NCBI RefSeq assembly: GCF_965198245.1
Contig: NZ_OZ240249.1
Coordinates: 2,480,001-2,544,000 of the forward strand
From: Poriferisodalis sp965198245
GTDB taxonomy: Bacteria; Actinomycetota; Acidimicrobiia; Acidimicrobiales; Poriferisodalaceae
Direction of reading: 5' to 3'
DNA: 64,000 bases
Below are positions 11,232 through 20,173 of the stretch, piece by piece (within the stretch, counting starts at the first letter, position 1; each line of letters opens with the position of its first letter). The notes beneath the pieces were generated by a model, which was not told where the DNA came from, did no database searches, and was given only the letters and a program-made list of their open reading frames with translations. A program made the position numbers and the translations under genes.

Positions 11232-14200
11232 ATGAGCGACGAAGACTCACAGACACTGGTTCCGAACCATGGCGCGCCGGCGCCTGCGGTCCTCACGCGC
11301 GCCACAGCGGCTGTCAGCAACGGTGGCGTCATCGTGACGGCAGCCGCAGAACTCCGCAATGGCGCGACGGTCTCTGCCTTGGCGTCGATGCGCTGGGAGC
11401 AGATCGCTCGTCTTGTGTGGGCAGAGGCGCATGGCAGCGCCGGGCTGGCAGAGGTCGCCACGCTCGAGACCGATCCGCAGCGCTGGGAACGGGTCCTGCT
11501 GGACCTGCTCGACCGAACGGAGGCCTCCCTGTCGGGGGCACGCCGTCTGCCGCGTCCGATTCGGCGGCAGGTGGTACGAGATTTCGAGGCCGACTTCAGT
11601 GAGCTTGTCGCCGCCTACGAACGCCTGACAGGTCTCGACGCCACGCATGCACCCGATGACACCCCCTCAGGCACGGCCAGCGACGATGCCCCCGGTGCCG
11701 CTGCGGGACCGCTGCGGGAGCCAGCGGCGCTGCAGCTGTCGTGGCAGCCCGGGCGGATCGTGGCGTGGGCTGCGGGGGCTGGCACCGAACCCGACGCCAC
11801 AGAGCGAGTCATGGACCGTCTCGTCGCTACAGGCGCGCCGGACAGCGTTTGGCGCCCGCATCCGAATATCAAGCTGCCCGAGGGCACCAGCGCCGAGGCA
11901 GTCGTGGCCGATGTCAGCGACGTCCTGGGCTGGCTGGTCGGTCTCGACGGATCGGTCACCAGTCCTGGGGCGGCATCTCCGGAAGCGGCCGAGACTTCCT
12001 CTGCCGTCATCTCCGAGAACGGTCTGGGGAACGACGACGAATCCTTGCACGGCAACGAGCATCTCAACAGAACTGTCGGCGACCCCAACGACGATCGCCT
12101 CCTCAGTGCCAGCGCGCTGTGGATGCGGACCACTGCCCGCATGGCGGTGGAACTGGTGGCGGGCGGACGAACGGTGCCGCGGCTGCACCGGGTTCGAAAG
12201 CGTCGCAATCGCAAGCGGCCCGACACGGCGGAATTCTCGGTTCAGTGGCAGCCGGCTTCGGCCGAAGCCGACCGGTTGACAGCGCTCATCGACCGCTTGC
12301 CGGGTGCAGTCTCGGCTCCCGAACCGAAAGCAGAGCCGCGCACGACGGTGCAATCGGCCCTGGCCGGCATGGTGGACGCCATCGTGACGAGCGCCGCAAA
12401 GCGCCTTGACGTTCCAGCAGCATCTCCGGAGCCCCGCAGCCGGGCGGAGATGGCAGAGGCCTTCTTGGCCTACCTGAATGGCACTCGCTTCGTCGGTTCA
12501 GCTACTCAAGGCTCGGATCTGGCCCGGCGTATCGAGCTGTGGGCCAGGCCGGTGACCAATGCCGCGCGCCAGTCGCTCGTGGTGCGGCTCGACGAGCCTG
12601 ATGACGCCGGAGCCTGGCATATGGAAGTGCTGGCCCTCAGCCCCGAGGGCACGGCCGAGCCCGTCGAGGTGGCGATGGTGAGCGGCGTCAGTTCGCATCG
12701 CACCGAAGTACGCGACCAGCTCGCCCGCCTTGAACGGCTGCTGCCGGTGTTGATGCGCCCTGGCGGCAAGCGACGCGGGGAGGTCGTGCTCAGCCAGGAC
12801 GAGGCGTGGGAACTGATGTCTGTCACCGGCCCGGCGCTGCAGTCCGCGGGCTTCAAGGTGGAAGTCCCGAACCTCTCGCGTGAGCGTCCGGCTCCGTCGC
12901 TGCGTCTCACCGCCACCGAGGCCACTGACAGCGCTCTGGGCGCGCAGCAGCTCACCGCAGTGAGCTGGACCGCTGTTTTTGGAGATGTGGAGCTCACAGC
13001 GGATCAGATTCACGAGCTGGCCTCACAAGCACGACCACTCGTACGAGACCGGGGCAAATGGATCGCGCTCGATCATGCCGACCTGGCCGAAGCGGCTACT
13101 GCGCTTGCCGAACGAGCAGACGTCACCGCACTCACCGGTTCGCAGATGCTGCGCCAGGTACTGGGCCTCGAGGGCCCGACGGTACGTGGCGGCGTTACCA
13201 TCTCAGGAGGTGGCTGGGCGGCTGACCTGCTGCGTTCCGCAGCTGAGATCTCCGCTGCGCCGCGAACCAGCCCCGAAGGTTTCGTCGGCGAGCTGCGCAA
13301 CTATCAAGCCGAAGCGGTCGCGTGGCTGGAGTTTCTGGACGGGGCTGGTCTTGGGGGTTGTCTCGCGCTGGACATGGGTCTGGGCAAGACCCCAACAGTG
13401 CTCGCTCGCATCGCGGCAGACCAGCGCCAAGCGCCGGCACTCGTCATTGCGCCACCGGCGGTCGTCGGCAACTGGGCGGCTGAAACAGCACGTTTCACAC
13501 CTGGGCTGTCAGCGATCATCCACCACGGTCCGGCTCGGCGCGAACCCGCAGAGCTGGTACGCGCGCTGCGTGACGGCACCGGTTCAATCGACAATGGGCA
13601 GATCGATGTGGTGATCACGACGTACGGCACCGCAGTGCGCGACATCGACGCACTCGAAGAGGTGACGTGGGACCGCATCGTGGTCGACGAGGCACAGGTC
13701 ATCAAGAACCACACCAGCGAGACTGCCAAGCAGCTTCGGCGGTTGTCTGCTCGCATCCGTGTGGCGTTGACCGGCACCCCGATCGAGAACGGGCTCGGCG
13801 ACCTGTGGGCGATCATGGACTTCTGCAATCCGGGCTTGGTGGGCTCAAGGACGCCGTTCATCGCTCAGCTGCAGCAGCCCGGTGACGCTCGAGGAGCTGC
13901 CGAATCAGCCCTGCATGCACTCAACGGCGTGCTGGTGTTCCGCCGCACGAAGGTGGAGCCCCAGATCGCCGCTGAGCTGCCCGACCGAATCGACGAGCTC
14001 GCGCACTGCGCCATGACACCCGAACAGATCGGCTTGTACCAGGCAGTCTTGGACCAGCTGATCGTCGACACCGCGGCGAGCGAGCAGGCAGGCGAAAGGC
14101 GCAAGGGGGCCGTCTTGGCGGCCATCACCGCGCTCAAGCAGATCTGCAACCACCCGCTCAACTACCGCCCCGACGACATCAACAGCCAGATCGCCGGACG

Positions 14201-14819
14201 CAGCGGCAAACTCGACCGCTTGCACGAGATTCTCGAGGCAGTCTTCGCGGCGGGGGAGCGGGCGCTGGTATTCACGCACTTCGCCACCTGGGGCGAACGC
14301 CTGGCGACCCACCTGACGCGACGGACCGGACTGCAGATCGACTGCTATCACGGCGGTCTGGGTCGCACAGCCCGCGACCGCATGGTGCACCGATTCCAGA
14401 CCGGGGACGGACCTGGGGCGATGGTGCTCTCGCTGAAAGCAGGCGGCACGGGCCTGAACCTGACCGCAGCGAGCCATGTGGTGCTCTACGACCGCTGGTG
14501 GAACCCCGCGGTGGAGGATCAGGCCCGCGACCGGGCGTGGCGCATCGGCCAGACGCGCACAGTCATCTGCCACCGCCTGGTCTGTCCCGGCACCGTCGAC
14601 GAACGGGTGGAAGAGGTTGTGGCTGGCAAACGGCGCATCGCCGACATGGTGCTGCCGAAGTCCAGCTCCATCGGCGATCTCGACTCTGAGCAACTCCGGC
14701 ACGCCCTGGGCATCGATGCCGATGCTCTGCTCGCCGACGACTTCGACGGAATCGATGCCGACACGCCGGAGATCGCCGAGCTGGTGCCTGCCGGTGCCTT
14801 AGTTGCAGGTGGGTCATGA
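11232..14819 (+). CDS. SNF2-family DNA/RNA helicase-like ATPase
   Basis: A 1195-residue SWI2/SNF2 ATPase. The first ~650 residues are the poorly conserved bacterial SNF2-associated region. The ATPase core starts near residue 685 with LRNYQAEAVAWLEFL, the Walker A motif DMGLGKTPT, DEAQVIKN as motif II, LTGTPIENGLGDLWAI as motif III, and a C-terminal lobe with KAGGTGLNLTAASHV and QARDRAWRIGQT (motif VI). Such proteins are ATP-driven translocases on DNA or transcription complexes. In actinobacteria they often pair with a SWIM zinc-finger gene, which is missing here. The frame is open upstream of ATG 11232 and no good ribosome-binding site is seen, so the start is uncertain. Confidence 0.9.
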   Translation: MSDEDSQTLVPNHGAPAPAVLTRATAAVSNGGVIVTAAAELRNGATVSALASMRWEQIARLVWAEAHGSAGLAEVATLETDPQRWERVLLDLLDRTEASLSGARRLPRPIRRQVVRDFEADFSELVAAYERLTGLDATHAPDDTPSGTASDDAPGAAAGPLREPAALQLSWQPGRIVAWAAGAGTEPDATERVMDRLVATGAPDSVWRPHPNIKLPEGTSAEAVVADVSDVLGWLVGLDGSVTSPGAASPEAAETSSAVISENGLGNDDESLHGNEHLNRTVGDPNDDRLLSASALWMRTTARMAVELVAGGRTVPRLHRVRKRRNRKRPDTAEFSVQWQPASAEADRLTALIDRLPGAVSAPEPKAEPRTTVQSALAGMVDAIVTSAAKRLDVPAASPEPRSRAEMAEAFLAYLNGTRFVGSATQGSDLARRIELWARPVTNAARQSLVVRLDEPDDAGAWHMEVLALSPEGTAEPVEVAMVSGVSSHRTEVRDQLARLERLLPVLMRPGGKRRGEVVLSQDEAWELMSVTGPALQSAGFKVEVPNLSRERPAPSLRLTATEATDSALGAQQLTAVSWTAVFGDVELTADQIHELASQARPLVRDRGKWIALDHADLAEAATALAERADVTALTGSQMLRQVLGLEGPTVRGGVTISGGGWAADLLRSAAEISAAPRTSPEGFVGELRNYQAEAVAWLEFLDGAGLGGCLALDMGLGKTPTVLARIAADQRQAPALVIAPPAVVGNWAAETARFTPGLSAIIHHGPARREPAELVRALRDGTGSIDNGQIDVVITTYGTAVRDIDALEEVTWDRIVVDEAQVIKNHTSETAKQLRRLSARIRVALTGTPIENGLGDLWAIMDFCNPGLVGSRTPFIAQLQQPGDARGAAESALHALNGVLVFRRTKVEPQIAAELPDRIDELAHCAMTPEQIGLYQAVLDQLIVDTAASEQAGERRKGAVLAAITALKQICNHPLNYRPDDINSQIAGRSGKLDRLHEILEAVFAAGERALVFTHFATWGERLATHLTRRTGLQIDCYHGGLGRTARDRMVHRFQTGDGPGAMVLSLKAGGTGLNLTAASHVVLYDRWWNPAVEDQARDRAWRIGQTRTVICHRLVCPGTVDERVEEVVAGKRRIADMVLPKSSSIGDLDSEQLRHALGIDADALLADDFDGIDADTPEIAELVPAGALVAGGS

Positions 14820-15226
14820 GCAGCCGTCGCCGCCGCAAGACCTCGCGCACCCGGCGCCTTGACGGTGCCGAAGTCCAGCAACGGCAGGCTGCTGAGGCGA
14901 GCGCAGCCTTCTGGCATGGCACAACCAGAGCTGCGATTTCGCCGGAACACGCTGATGCTGCCGCCAGTTCGGCGGCAACGACGGCCAGCACCGAAGACGC
15001 TGCGGTTCCGCACGCCGATATCGGTACCGAGGCGCGCCGCATCTCGGTCACGACCGACCCGACCTCAACGGTGCGCTCGCTCGGCAAACCGCCGCTCGCA
15101 GGACGCGAGACGGTTGCGGAGCACTATTTCGAGGCCGTCTATAAGCGCGCCGTAGCCATGGCGGGTGCCCTCGCCGCAGCGGGTGGGCTGCTCGCTCCCG
15201 ACGGCGAGGGGCGCACGGCGTCCTGA
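14816..15226 (+). CDS. Hypothetical protein coupled to the SNF2 helicase
   Basis: A 136-residue protein whose ATG overlaps the helicase stop (ATGA), which argues for a real, co-translated gene. The first 20 residues are strongly basic (SSRRRRKTSRTRR). An Ala/Thr-rich low-complexity middle is followed by a more ordered C-terminal segment (VAEHYFEAVYKRAVAMAGALAAAGG). I recognise no domain. It occupies the position where related loci carry a SWIM zinc-finger protein but has no cysteines to suggest one. It may be a nucleic-acid-binding accessory of the helicase, by position and charge only. Confidence 0.6.
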   Translation: MSSRRRRKTSRTRRLDGAEVQQRQAAEASAAFWHGTTRAAISPEHADAAASSAATTASTEDAAVPHADIGTEARRISVTTDPTSTVRSLGKPPLAGRETVAEHYFEAVYKRAVAMAGALAAAGGLLAPDGEGRTAS

Positions 15227-15237
15227 CCGTCGTGGTG

Positions 15238-15256
15238 GGGCACGCCGCGCGTGCCC
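15238..15256. terminator. Perfect GC hairpin between convergent genes
   Basis: GGGCACGC-CGC-GCGTGCCC forms a perfect 8-bp stem with a 3-nt loop. It lies between the convergent ends of the helicase operon and the DsbA-like gene. There is no T-tract on either side, as is common in high-G+C actinobacteria. A 14-bp tandem duplication (AGTGGCCCGTAGT, twice) follows at about 15256-15281. Confidence 0.55.
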
Positions 15257-15287
15257 AGTGGCCCGTAGTAGTGGCCCGTAGTGCGGC

Positions 15288-16010
15288 TCAGCCGGCGGCC
15301 TGGGACTCGAAACCGACTTCCTTGCCGCGATTGATGCTGACCCAGTCGCGCGCTTCGAGGTACGGCTTGAACGTCTCGTAGATGGCGCGCTCGTCATCTT
15401 CCATCTTGGGTCGCTGTACCTCGTAGAGGCGCGGGAATTCCAGCCAGCCCACGACGAGGTCCCACATCCGCAGCGCGGCGTCGCCAGTAGGCGGCTCGAG
15501 CAGCACCGGTCCGAAGATTGCCTGGTCATCGAAGAACAGCGTCGGCACACCGAATCCGCCGGAATCGACGACACGCTGGTGCTCCGCCTTGATCTCGTCA
15601 TGGGTTGTCTCGTCGGAGATCGAGACATCCACGATGTCGGGATCGGCGCCAATCTGCTCAAGCAAGTGACGGGCGACGTCAGGGTTGTGGGGGCGGTTGC
15701 CGTCGACGTGCAGGGCCCGCCCCGACGTGGCGTACCACTTGTCGAGCAGATCCATGGAATCGCGCCGGAGGATCGCTCCGATGCGCATCATCGACCAGCC
15801 ATAGCTCCAGTCGCGCTCCCACGGGTGCTTCTTGCCCTCGCGCAAGTTCACCTCTTCGAGGCTGAAGAACTTCCAGTTCACCTGCAACCCCAGCCGGTCG
15901 CGGACGTCTCGCATCCACAGCGACGTCTGGTACGCCCACGGGCACATCACATCGAAATGGAAATCCACTTCGGTGGGGCCGGTGTAGTTATCTGCATTGA
16001 TTGTGCTCAT
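15288..16010 (-). CDS. DsbA-family thioredoxin-fold protein (CPWA type, Rv2466c-like)
   Basis: A 240-residue thioredoxin-fold protein of the DsbA/2-hydroxychromene-2-carboxylate isomerase group. The N-terminal strand leads into VMCPWAYQTSLW, where the active site has only the first cysteine (CPWA). A helical insertion follows, then the cis-proline loop GFGVPTLFFDD. This arrangement matches mycothiol-linked oxidoreductases related to Rv2466c (which has CPWC). No signal peptide is present, so it acts in the cytoplasm, likely as a thiol-dependent reductase or transferase. ATG 16010 follows GGGAAG. The gene lies 11 bp behind the amidohydrolase gene and probably shares its transcript. Confidence 0.8.
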   Translation of the reverse strand: MSTINADNYTGPTEVDFHFDVMCPWAYQTSLWMRDVRDRLGLQVNWKFFSLEEVNLREGKKHPWERDWSYGWSMMRIGAILRRDSMDLLDKWYATSGRALHVDGNRPHNPDVARHLLEQIGADPDIVDVSISDETTHDEIKAEHQRVVDSGGFGVPTLFFDDQAIFGPVLLEPPTGDAALRMWDLVVGWLEFPRLYEVQRPKMEDDERAIYETFKPYLEARDWVSINRGKEVGFESQAAG

Positions 16011-16021
16011 GAGGCTTCCCT

Positions 16022-17758
16022 TTAACCGCGGCCGTGGCGCAGCAGCTGGCCAGGGGTGGCGCCGGTGCAATCGCCGGAGGTGAACGTGACCTCGCCGTTG
16101 ACGATGATCTGGTCGTATCCCTTCGCTCGCTGGACGCGGCGCCATTCGTTACCGGGAAGGTCGAACTCGACGTTTCCAATCCAGGGCGGGTCGATCTCGA
16201 GCTCTTCCATGTCGTAGACCACGACATCTGCCGCAGCGCCCTCTCGCAGCGTTCCACGGTCCTTGAAACCTGCCGCGTGCGCTGCGAGCGCCGAAAGCCG
16301 GTAGTGGGCCTCTTCGAGCGTCACAGTGCCCTCGTCACGCACCAGCCACGCCAGGAAGTCGGTGGTGTAGGAGCCGCCGCTGAAGAACTTGGTGTGCGCG
16401 CCACCGTCTGATACGCCGGGGATGGCGTACGGCGATTGCATCATCTCGCCCATGAACTCGGCATTTGAGCCCTTGTCAGGGCCGAGGAACTCCACGTTGA
16501 GATCGCCCTGGAGCGACAGGTCCAGCATGACCTCGATGGGGTGCTTGCCCTGTTCTTCGGCGAGGTCGCCGACAGAGCGGCCCACGTACTGCTGCATGTC
16601 AGCTTGGCGGTTCACGCCTTGTACGACGAGACCCTTCGGATTGCCGCCCACACCAGCCTGGATGACCTGCAGGCGTCGGTCTGCCTCGGCGGCCTCAGCC
16701 ACGAGCGCGGCGCGCAGCTCGGGATCGGACATCTTGGCGATCTTGTCCTCCTTGGTGCCCGTGGTGACCGTGCGCCAAGCGGGGGAGGCGTCATAGAGGT
16801 TCCAGTGCTCGAGCGTGAAGGCAAAGCCTGCGCGACCGGTCGCGCACTGCGCGTAGATCGGCAGTTCGGCAGACCAGCACCTCTCGATCCAACGCAACGG
16901 ACGGCGGTGCACTTCAGGATCCTTGCGGGCAGGCGCCACCACGTTGTGCAGGATCGGCCGCCGGGCTGTCGCTGCAAGGACCTCGAGAAACTTGATGTCG
17001 GCCCGGATGTCGCCGGTGCCCTGGGTGATCTGGATGAAGCCCTCGTCCCGTTCCGCCAGCACACGCGCCAGGTTCAAGATGTCATCGTCGCACATGATGT
17101 CGGTGACCATGGGGGAGCCGTCGTAGTCGGCCTGCACGCTGTCGGGACCGAGTCGCTGGATGGAGAAGCCGCACAGCCCAGCATCCATGCCCTCGTGCAA
17201 CAGACGCGCCATCTCCTTGCGCTCTGCGGTCGATGCCGGCTCGCCGGCCTTGGCCTTCTCGAGTCCCATCACGTAGGTCATGAGCGAGGCCGTGGGCATG
17301 TACTGGATGACGTTGACGCCCTTGGGGGCCCGCTCGAGCGAATCCAGGTATTCCGGGATGGTCTCCCAGTCCCAGTTCATGCCGAGGCGCATGGACTCAT
17401 ACGGGATTGCCTCGGTGCGTGTCATGGTCAGCATGGAGCGGTCGCGGAATTCGGGCTTGACGGGAGCGAATCCGAAACCGCAGTTGCCCAGCACTACCGA
17501 CGTCACGCCGTGATAGCCCGAGATCGTGCACCACGGATCCCAGCGAATCTGGGCGTCGTAGTGGGTGTGAAGGTCAACGAAACCGGGGGCGACGATCTTT
17601 CCCGTGGCGTCGATCACCCGCTCCGCAGTGCCTCGGGGACGACCGCCGAGCTGGGCCACTTTGCCGTCGGAGATCCAGACGTCGCCCTTGTAGCGCGGCA
17701 CTCGCGTGCCATCAACAATCGTGCCGCCCTTGATGTGAATGTCGTACTCGCTGCTCAT
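16022..17758 (-). CDS. D-aminoacylase-type amidohydrolase
   Basis: A 578-residue amidohydrolase of the N-acyl-D-amino-acid deacylase group. The N-terminal beta-sandwich (IKGGTIVDGTRVPRYKGDVWI) leads to the metal-site motif PGFVDLHTHYDAQIRWDP. Later features are TSVVLGNCGFG, SDGGAHTKFFSGG near the active site, and the C-terminal return to the sandwich (GAAADVVVYDMEEL). It hydrolyses an amide or cyclic amide, but the substrate is not predictable. ATG 17758 fits the family N-terminus (SSEYDIHIKGG). It overlaps nothing and is followed within 11 bp by the DsbA-like gene. Confidence 0.88.
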   Translation of the reverse strand: MSSEYDIHIKGGTIVDGTRVPRYKGDVWISDGKVAQLGGRPRGTAERVIDATGKIVAPGFVDLHTHYDAQIRWDPWCTISGYHGVTSVVLGNCGFGFAPVKPEFRDRSMLTMTRTEAIPYESMRLGMNWDWETIPEYLDSLERAPKGVNVIQYMPTASLMTYVMGLEKAKAGEPASTAERKEMARLLHEGMDAGLCGFSIQRLGPDSVQADYDGSPMVTDIMCDDDILNLARVLAERDEGFIQITQGTGDIRADIKFLEVLAATARRPILHNVVAPARKDPEVHRRPLRWIERCWSAELPIYAQCATGRAGFAFTLEHWNLYDASPAWRTVTTGTKEDKIAKMSDPELRAALVAEAAEADRRLQVIQAGVGGNPKGLVVQGVNRQADMQQYVGRSVGDLAEEQGKHPIEVMLDLSLQGDLNVEFLGPDKGSNAEFMGEMMQSPYAIPGVSDGGAHTKFFSGGSYTTDFLAWLVRDEGTVTLEEAHYRLSALAAHAAGFKDRGTLREGAAADVVVYDMEELEIDPPWIGNVEFDLPGNEWRRVQRAKGYDQIIVNGEVTFTSGDCTGATPGQLLRHGRG

Positions 17759-17921
17759 TGCGCGCCCCCGCATCATCCGAACTGGCCACGGGCGCGCAAA
17801 CACCGCGCCAAAGCCGCATATTCAAGGTACTCGCGCGCTGGGGTGCTCGCCGGAGCAATGACAACCAGTTGTCACCTGCGCCCCATAGCCTCCGACCCGT
17901 TTGGCAACAGCGGAGTGGTGC

Positions 17922-18782
17922 ATGCGGGGTACTGGGCAAAGGAGACACGTTCCGGCCAATTCCTTGGTGACCTCAGCGGTCGCCTTGGTCGTCCTCGTTG
18001 GATTGCTGGCTCTGAGCCTTGGCGCCACCACCCGAGCCGAGGGTTCGCCCGCAGCAGCACATCCCTACACCCAACAGCCGACGCTCCAACCTAGGGCTGA
18101 TTCCGTCAAGGCCACCAGCAGTGCCCTGACCCAGCCTCCGGTCGTCTTCGACAGCTCCGGGCCCGAGCTTCCCCGCCGATTCGGAGTTCAGGGAGATGCG
18201 GTTGGAGAGCACCCAAATCTGCACCCGTCGCCGATCGCCACCGCCCACGTCGTTGTAGAACCCGGAGACCAGTTTCGCCGCACCGTGGCTCCAGGCGTTC
18301 CCATCGAATGCGATCGCTACCGATCCTTGGTGGCCGACACCGGGGACTGGGATCCCGATGTCGTCCTCGCTTTGATCTGGCGGGAATCGTTCTGCCATGA
18401 ACGCGCCGTCTCACCGACCAACGACTGGGGGCTGCTTCAACTCAACGCAACCTGTTGGGCCGGAAAAGGCATCGATGGACTTTCTCGTGTCAGACACCTT
18501 CCCGATGGAATCGACCCGCCCGATCTCCAGTGCGATGGCGCCACTGATGCCACTCCCACCGCGCAATGGTGCTTCCACGCCAAAGAGCAAGCCATTGACA
18601 CCGGCCGCCGACCGCCGTCACCCTGCGATGCCTGGCTCGACCCTGCGACAAACCTCGAAGTCGCATACGAGATCTGGCGCGTCGCAGGATGGCAACCGTG
18701 GTGTTTCGACGACACCAGCCGAGCTACGCCTGCGTGCCAAGCCGCAGCTGTTGCTCTCAAGGCTCAACAGACAGCGCACTAG
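17922..18782 (+). CDS. Secreted lysozyme/transglycosylase-like (SLT-type) protein
   Basis: A 286-residue exported protein. After the start it has a basic N-region and one hydrophobic segment (SAVALVVLVGLLALSL), either a signal peptide or a membrane anchor. The C-terminal half contains WDPDVVLALIWRESFC, with the candidate catalytic Glu of a soluble-transglycosylase fold, then NDWGLLQLN, the matching G-L-x-Q-L motif. Six or more cysteines in this half suggest disulfide bonds. It likely cleaves peptidoglycan outside the cytoplasm. ATG 17922 follows GGAG at 17912-17915. It is a single gene between divergent and degraded neighbours. Confidence 0.75.
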   Translation: MRGTGQRRHVPANSLVTSAVALVVLVGLLALSLGATTRAEGSPAAAHPYTQQPTLQPRADSVKATSSALTQPPVVFDSSGPELPRRFGVQGDAVGEHPNLHPSPIATAHVVVEPGDQFRRTVAPGVPIECDRYRSLVADTGDWDPDVVLALIWRESFCHERAVSPTNDWGLLQLNATCWAGKGIDGLSRVRHLPDGIDPPDLQCDGATDATPTAQWCFHAKEQAIDTGRRPPSPCDAWLDPATNLEVAYEIWRVAGWQPWCFDDTSRATPACQAAAVALKAQQTAH

Positions 18783-19309
18783 ATGATTGGTTCCAAGGGG
18801 TCGGGTACTGGGTGGTTCTGATGGTGATGGCTGAGCGATTCTTGGCAGGCAAACGCCCATTGGCCGTGTGATGATCACAACTTCCGCGATGTCCGCATGT
18901 GTCCAGCAACGACGCTGAGCGTCGCTGCTTGGACCCCGGAGGACGGTCGGGGGGGTCGCTGGCGACACCCGGGTGGTTGTGGTGTGGCGTGAGGAGGATG
19001 GCTGGCATGGCCAACCGGTCGGAAATGTGCATCGCAGCGCCGGCGAGCGTGGCTACCTGACGAAGTTCCTGGGCACACCGCGGCTCTGGCCGAAGGCCCC
19101 GAGAAGCGACCGCTACCCCATGGACTTGTTCTCCGACGAGGACATCAAGGCACCGAGGGAGCTGTCCGCGTTCGCGCTGGTGATCGCATCGGGATGCTGT
19201 CGCCGGACTCGCCGCGGCCGCGTTGTCTGGCGCTCACGACGACACAATGTCGACATACACTATGTCATCAGGACGCCATCTCTTTGCCGGAAAGGACGGA
19301 CCCTTCACA
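18783..19309. other. Gene-poor interval upstream of a toxin-antitoxin pair
   Basis: About 530 bp with no gene I can support. One frame (about 18973-19200, plus) reads as plausible protein for some 70 residues before turning Arg/Ser-rich. It may be the remnant of a degraded gene. A strong GAGGAGG followed by ATG near 19001 opens only a frame of about 19 codons. The right end holds the putative control region of the toxin-antitoxin pair. Confidence 0.4.
19247..19266. promoter_or_regulatory. Candidate autoregulatory operator of the toxin-antitoxin pair
   Basis: The perfect 10-bp palindrome ATGTCGACAT (19247-19256) is followed by a further ATGTC half-site at 19262. It lies about 55 bp before the antitoxin start. 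Antitoxins of this class often repress their own operon through such sites. The motif is seen directly; its function is inferred. Confidence 0.35.
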
Positions 19310-19645
19310 ATGTCAGCAATCGCTCCTCTGCTCGATCAACTCTGCGACGGCGGCGTCGTGGACACCTCCGACCTTGCTCTCGTCAGCGATTCCAATCCGC
19401 GAAGCGTTGCAAGGTGGCGGACAGAAGGGACGGCGCCGCAGCGCGAAGCCGAGGACAGGCTTCTTGAGCTGCGCAGCGTGGTCGACCTCGCCTGCAGAGT
19501 CATCCAACGCGACGCTGTGCGACTGTGGCTGCGCGCCCCAAACAGCGAACTCGACTACGAGAAGCCTCTGGAGCTGATAGCCAAAGGCGAGTACAAGCGG
19601 GTCGTCGGGCTGCTGCTGGCCCTAGCCGAAGGCGTCACCGCCTGA
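19310..19645 (+). CDS. MbcA/ParS/Xre-type antitoxin
   Basis: A 111-residue antitoxin of the DUF2384 (MbcA/ParS/Xre) family. It has an N-terminal helix-turn-helix-like part (LALVSDSNPRSVARWRTEG) and a C-terminal toxin-binding part with LWLRAPNSELDYEKPLELIAKGEYKRV, a well-known signature of the family. I start at ATG 19310, preceded by GGAAAGGACGG; starts up to 29 codons earlier are possible. The RES-domain toxin gene follows in the same frame 54 nt downstream. The pair should form a complex in which the antitoxin blocks the toxin's NAD+ site. Confidence 0.85.
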   Translation: MSAIAPLLDQLCDGGVVDTSDLALVSDSNPRSVARWRTEGTAPQREAEDRLLELRSVVDLACRVIQRDAVRLWLRAPNSELDYEKPLELIAKGEYKRVVGLLLALAEGVTA

Positions 19646-19699
19646 GATGGCAAGCACCCTCCACAGCTTGGTGGCGCGCGCCCGAGACAACTCGCGAGC

Positions 19700-20173
19700 G
19701 TGGACGGGTTCCGCAATCAAACACCCGGATTCCCCCCAACCAGCGGGAAAGGAGCTCTGCTCAAGGGCGGCCGCTACAACCCGCCCGGGAGCTTCCCCAC
19801 GGTGTACTTGTGCTCGACACGTGCGTGCACTGTGGCGGAGCTGACCCGAAGCGCGACACAACAAGGTCTGCGCATAGCGGACATGCTGCCCCGCGAGCTG
19901 TGGGAAATCTCCACGGTTGAACCCGTCGTGCTTCTCGACCTGACCGACCCCGCAACACTTCGTCATCTCTCACTCACCCACAGCAACCTCGCCCGCGACG
20001 ACCTCCAAACCACTCAACAGATCGGGCAGGCCGCCTTCGACACTGAATGCCAAGCCATCCGCGGTCCCTCAGCAACCGGCATCGACATCGTCTACGCAGT
20101 CTTTCCCGAGAAGCTCCAATCGGCGCTGCAAGCAACACTCATCGAGACCTGGACAGCGCCAGCCCAACTCTGA
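19700..20173 (+). CDS. RES-domain toxin (MbcT-like NAD+ phosphorylase)
   Basis: A RES-family protein of 157 residues from a GTG start. It shows GKGALLKGGRYNPPGSFPTVYL, the N-terminal motif with the key Arg and Tyr, then CTVAEL with the conserved Glu, and RGPSATGIDIVY near the C-terminus carrying the conserved Ser. Characterised relatives (MbcT) degrade NAD+ and kill or arrest the cell unless bound by the antitoxin. The frame upstream of GTG 19700 stays open back to the antitoxin stop without an ATG. MbcT itself has roughly 20 more N-terminal residues, so the start is uncertain and a small N-terminal lesion is possible. Confidence 0.8.
   Translation: MDGFRNQTPGFPPTSGKGALLKGGRYNPPGSFPTVYLCSTRACTVAELTRSATQQGLRIADMLPRELWEISTVEPVVLLDLTDPATLRHLSLTHSNLARDDLQTTQQIGQAAFDTECQAIRGPSATGIDIVYAVFPEKLQSALQATLIETWTAPAQL

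Noticed and set aside
18973..19467. 164-residue frame upstream of the antitoxin
   Set aside because: Its second half is the shadow of the antitoxin gene and Arg-rich; only the first part could be a remnant.
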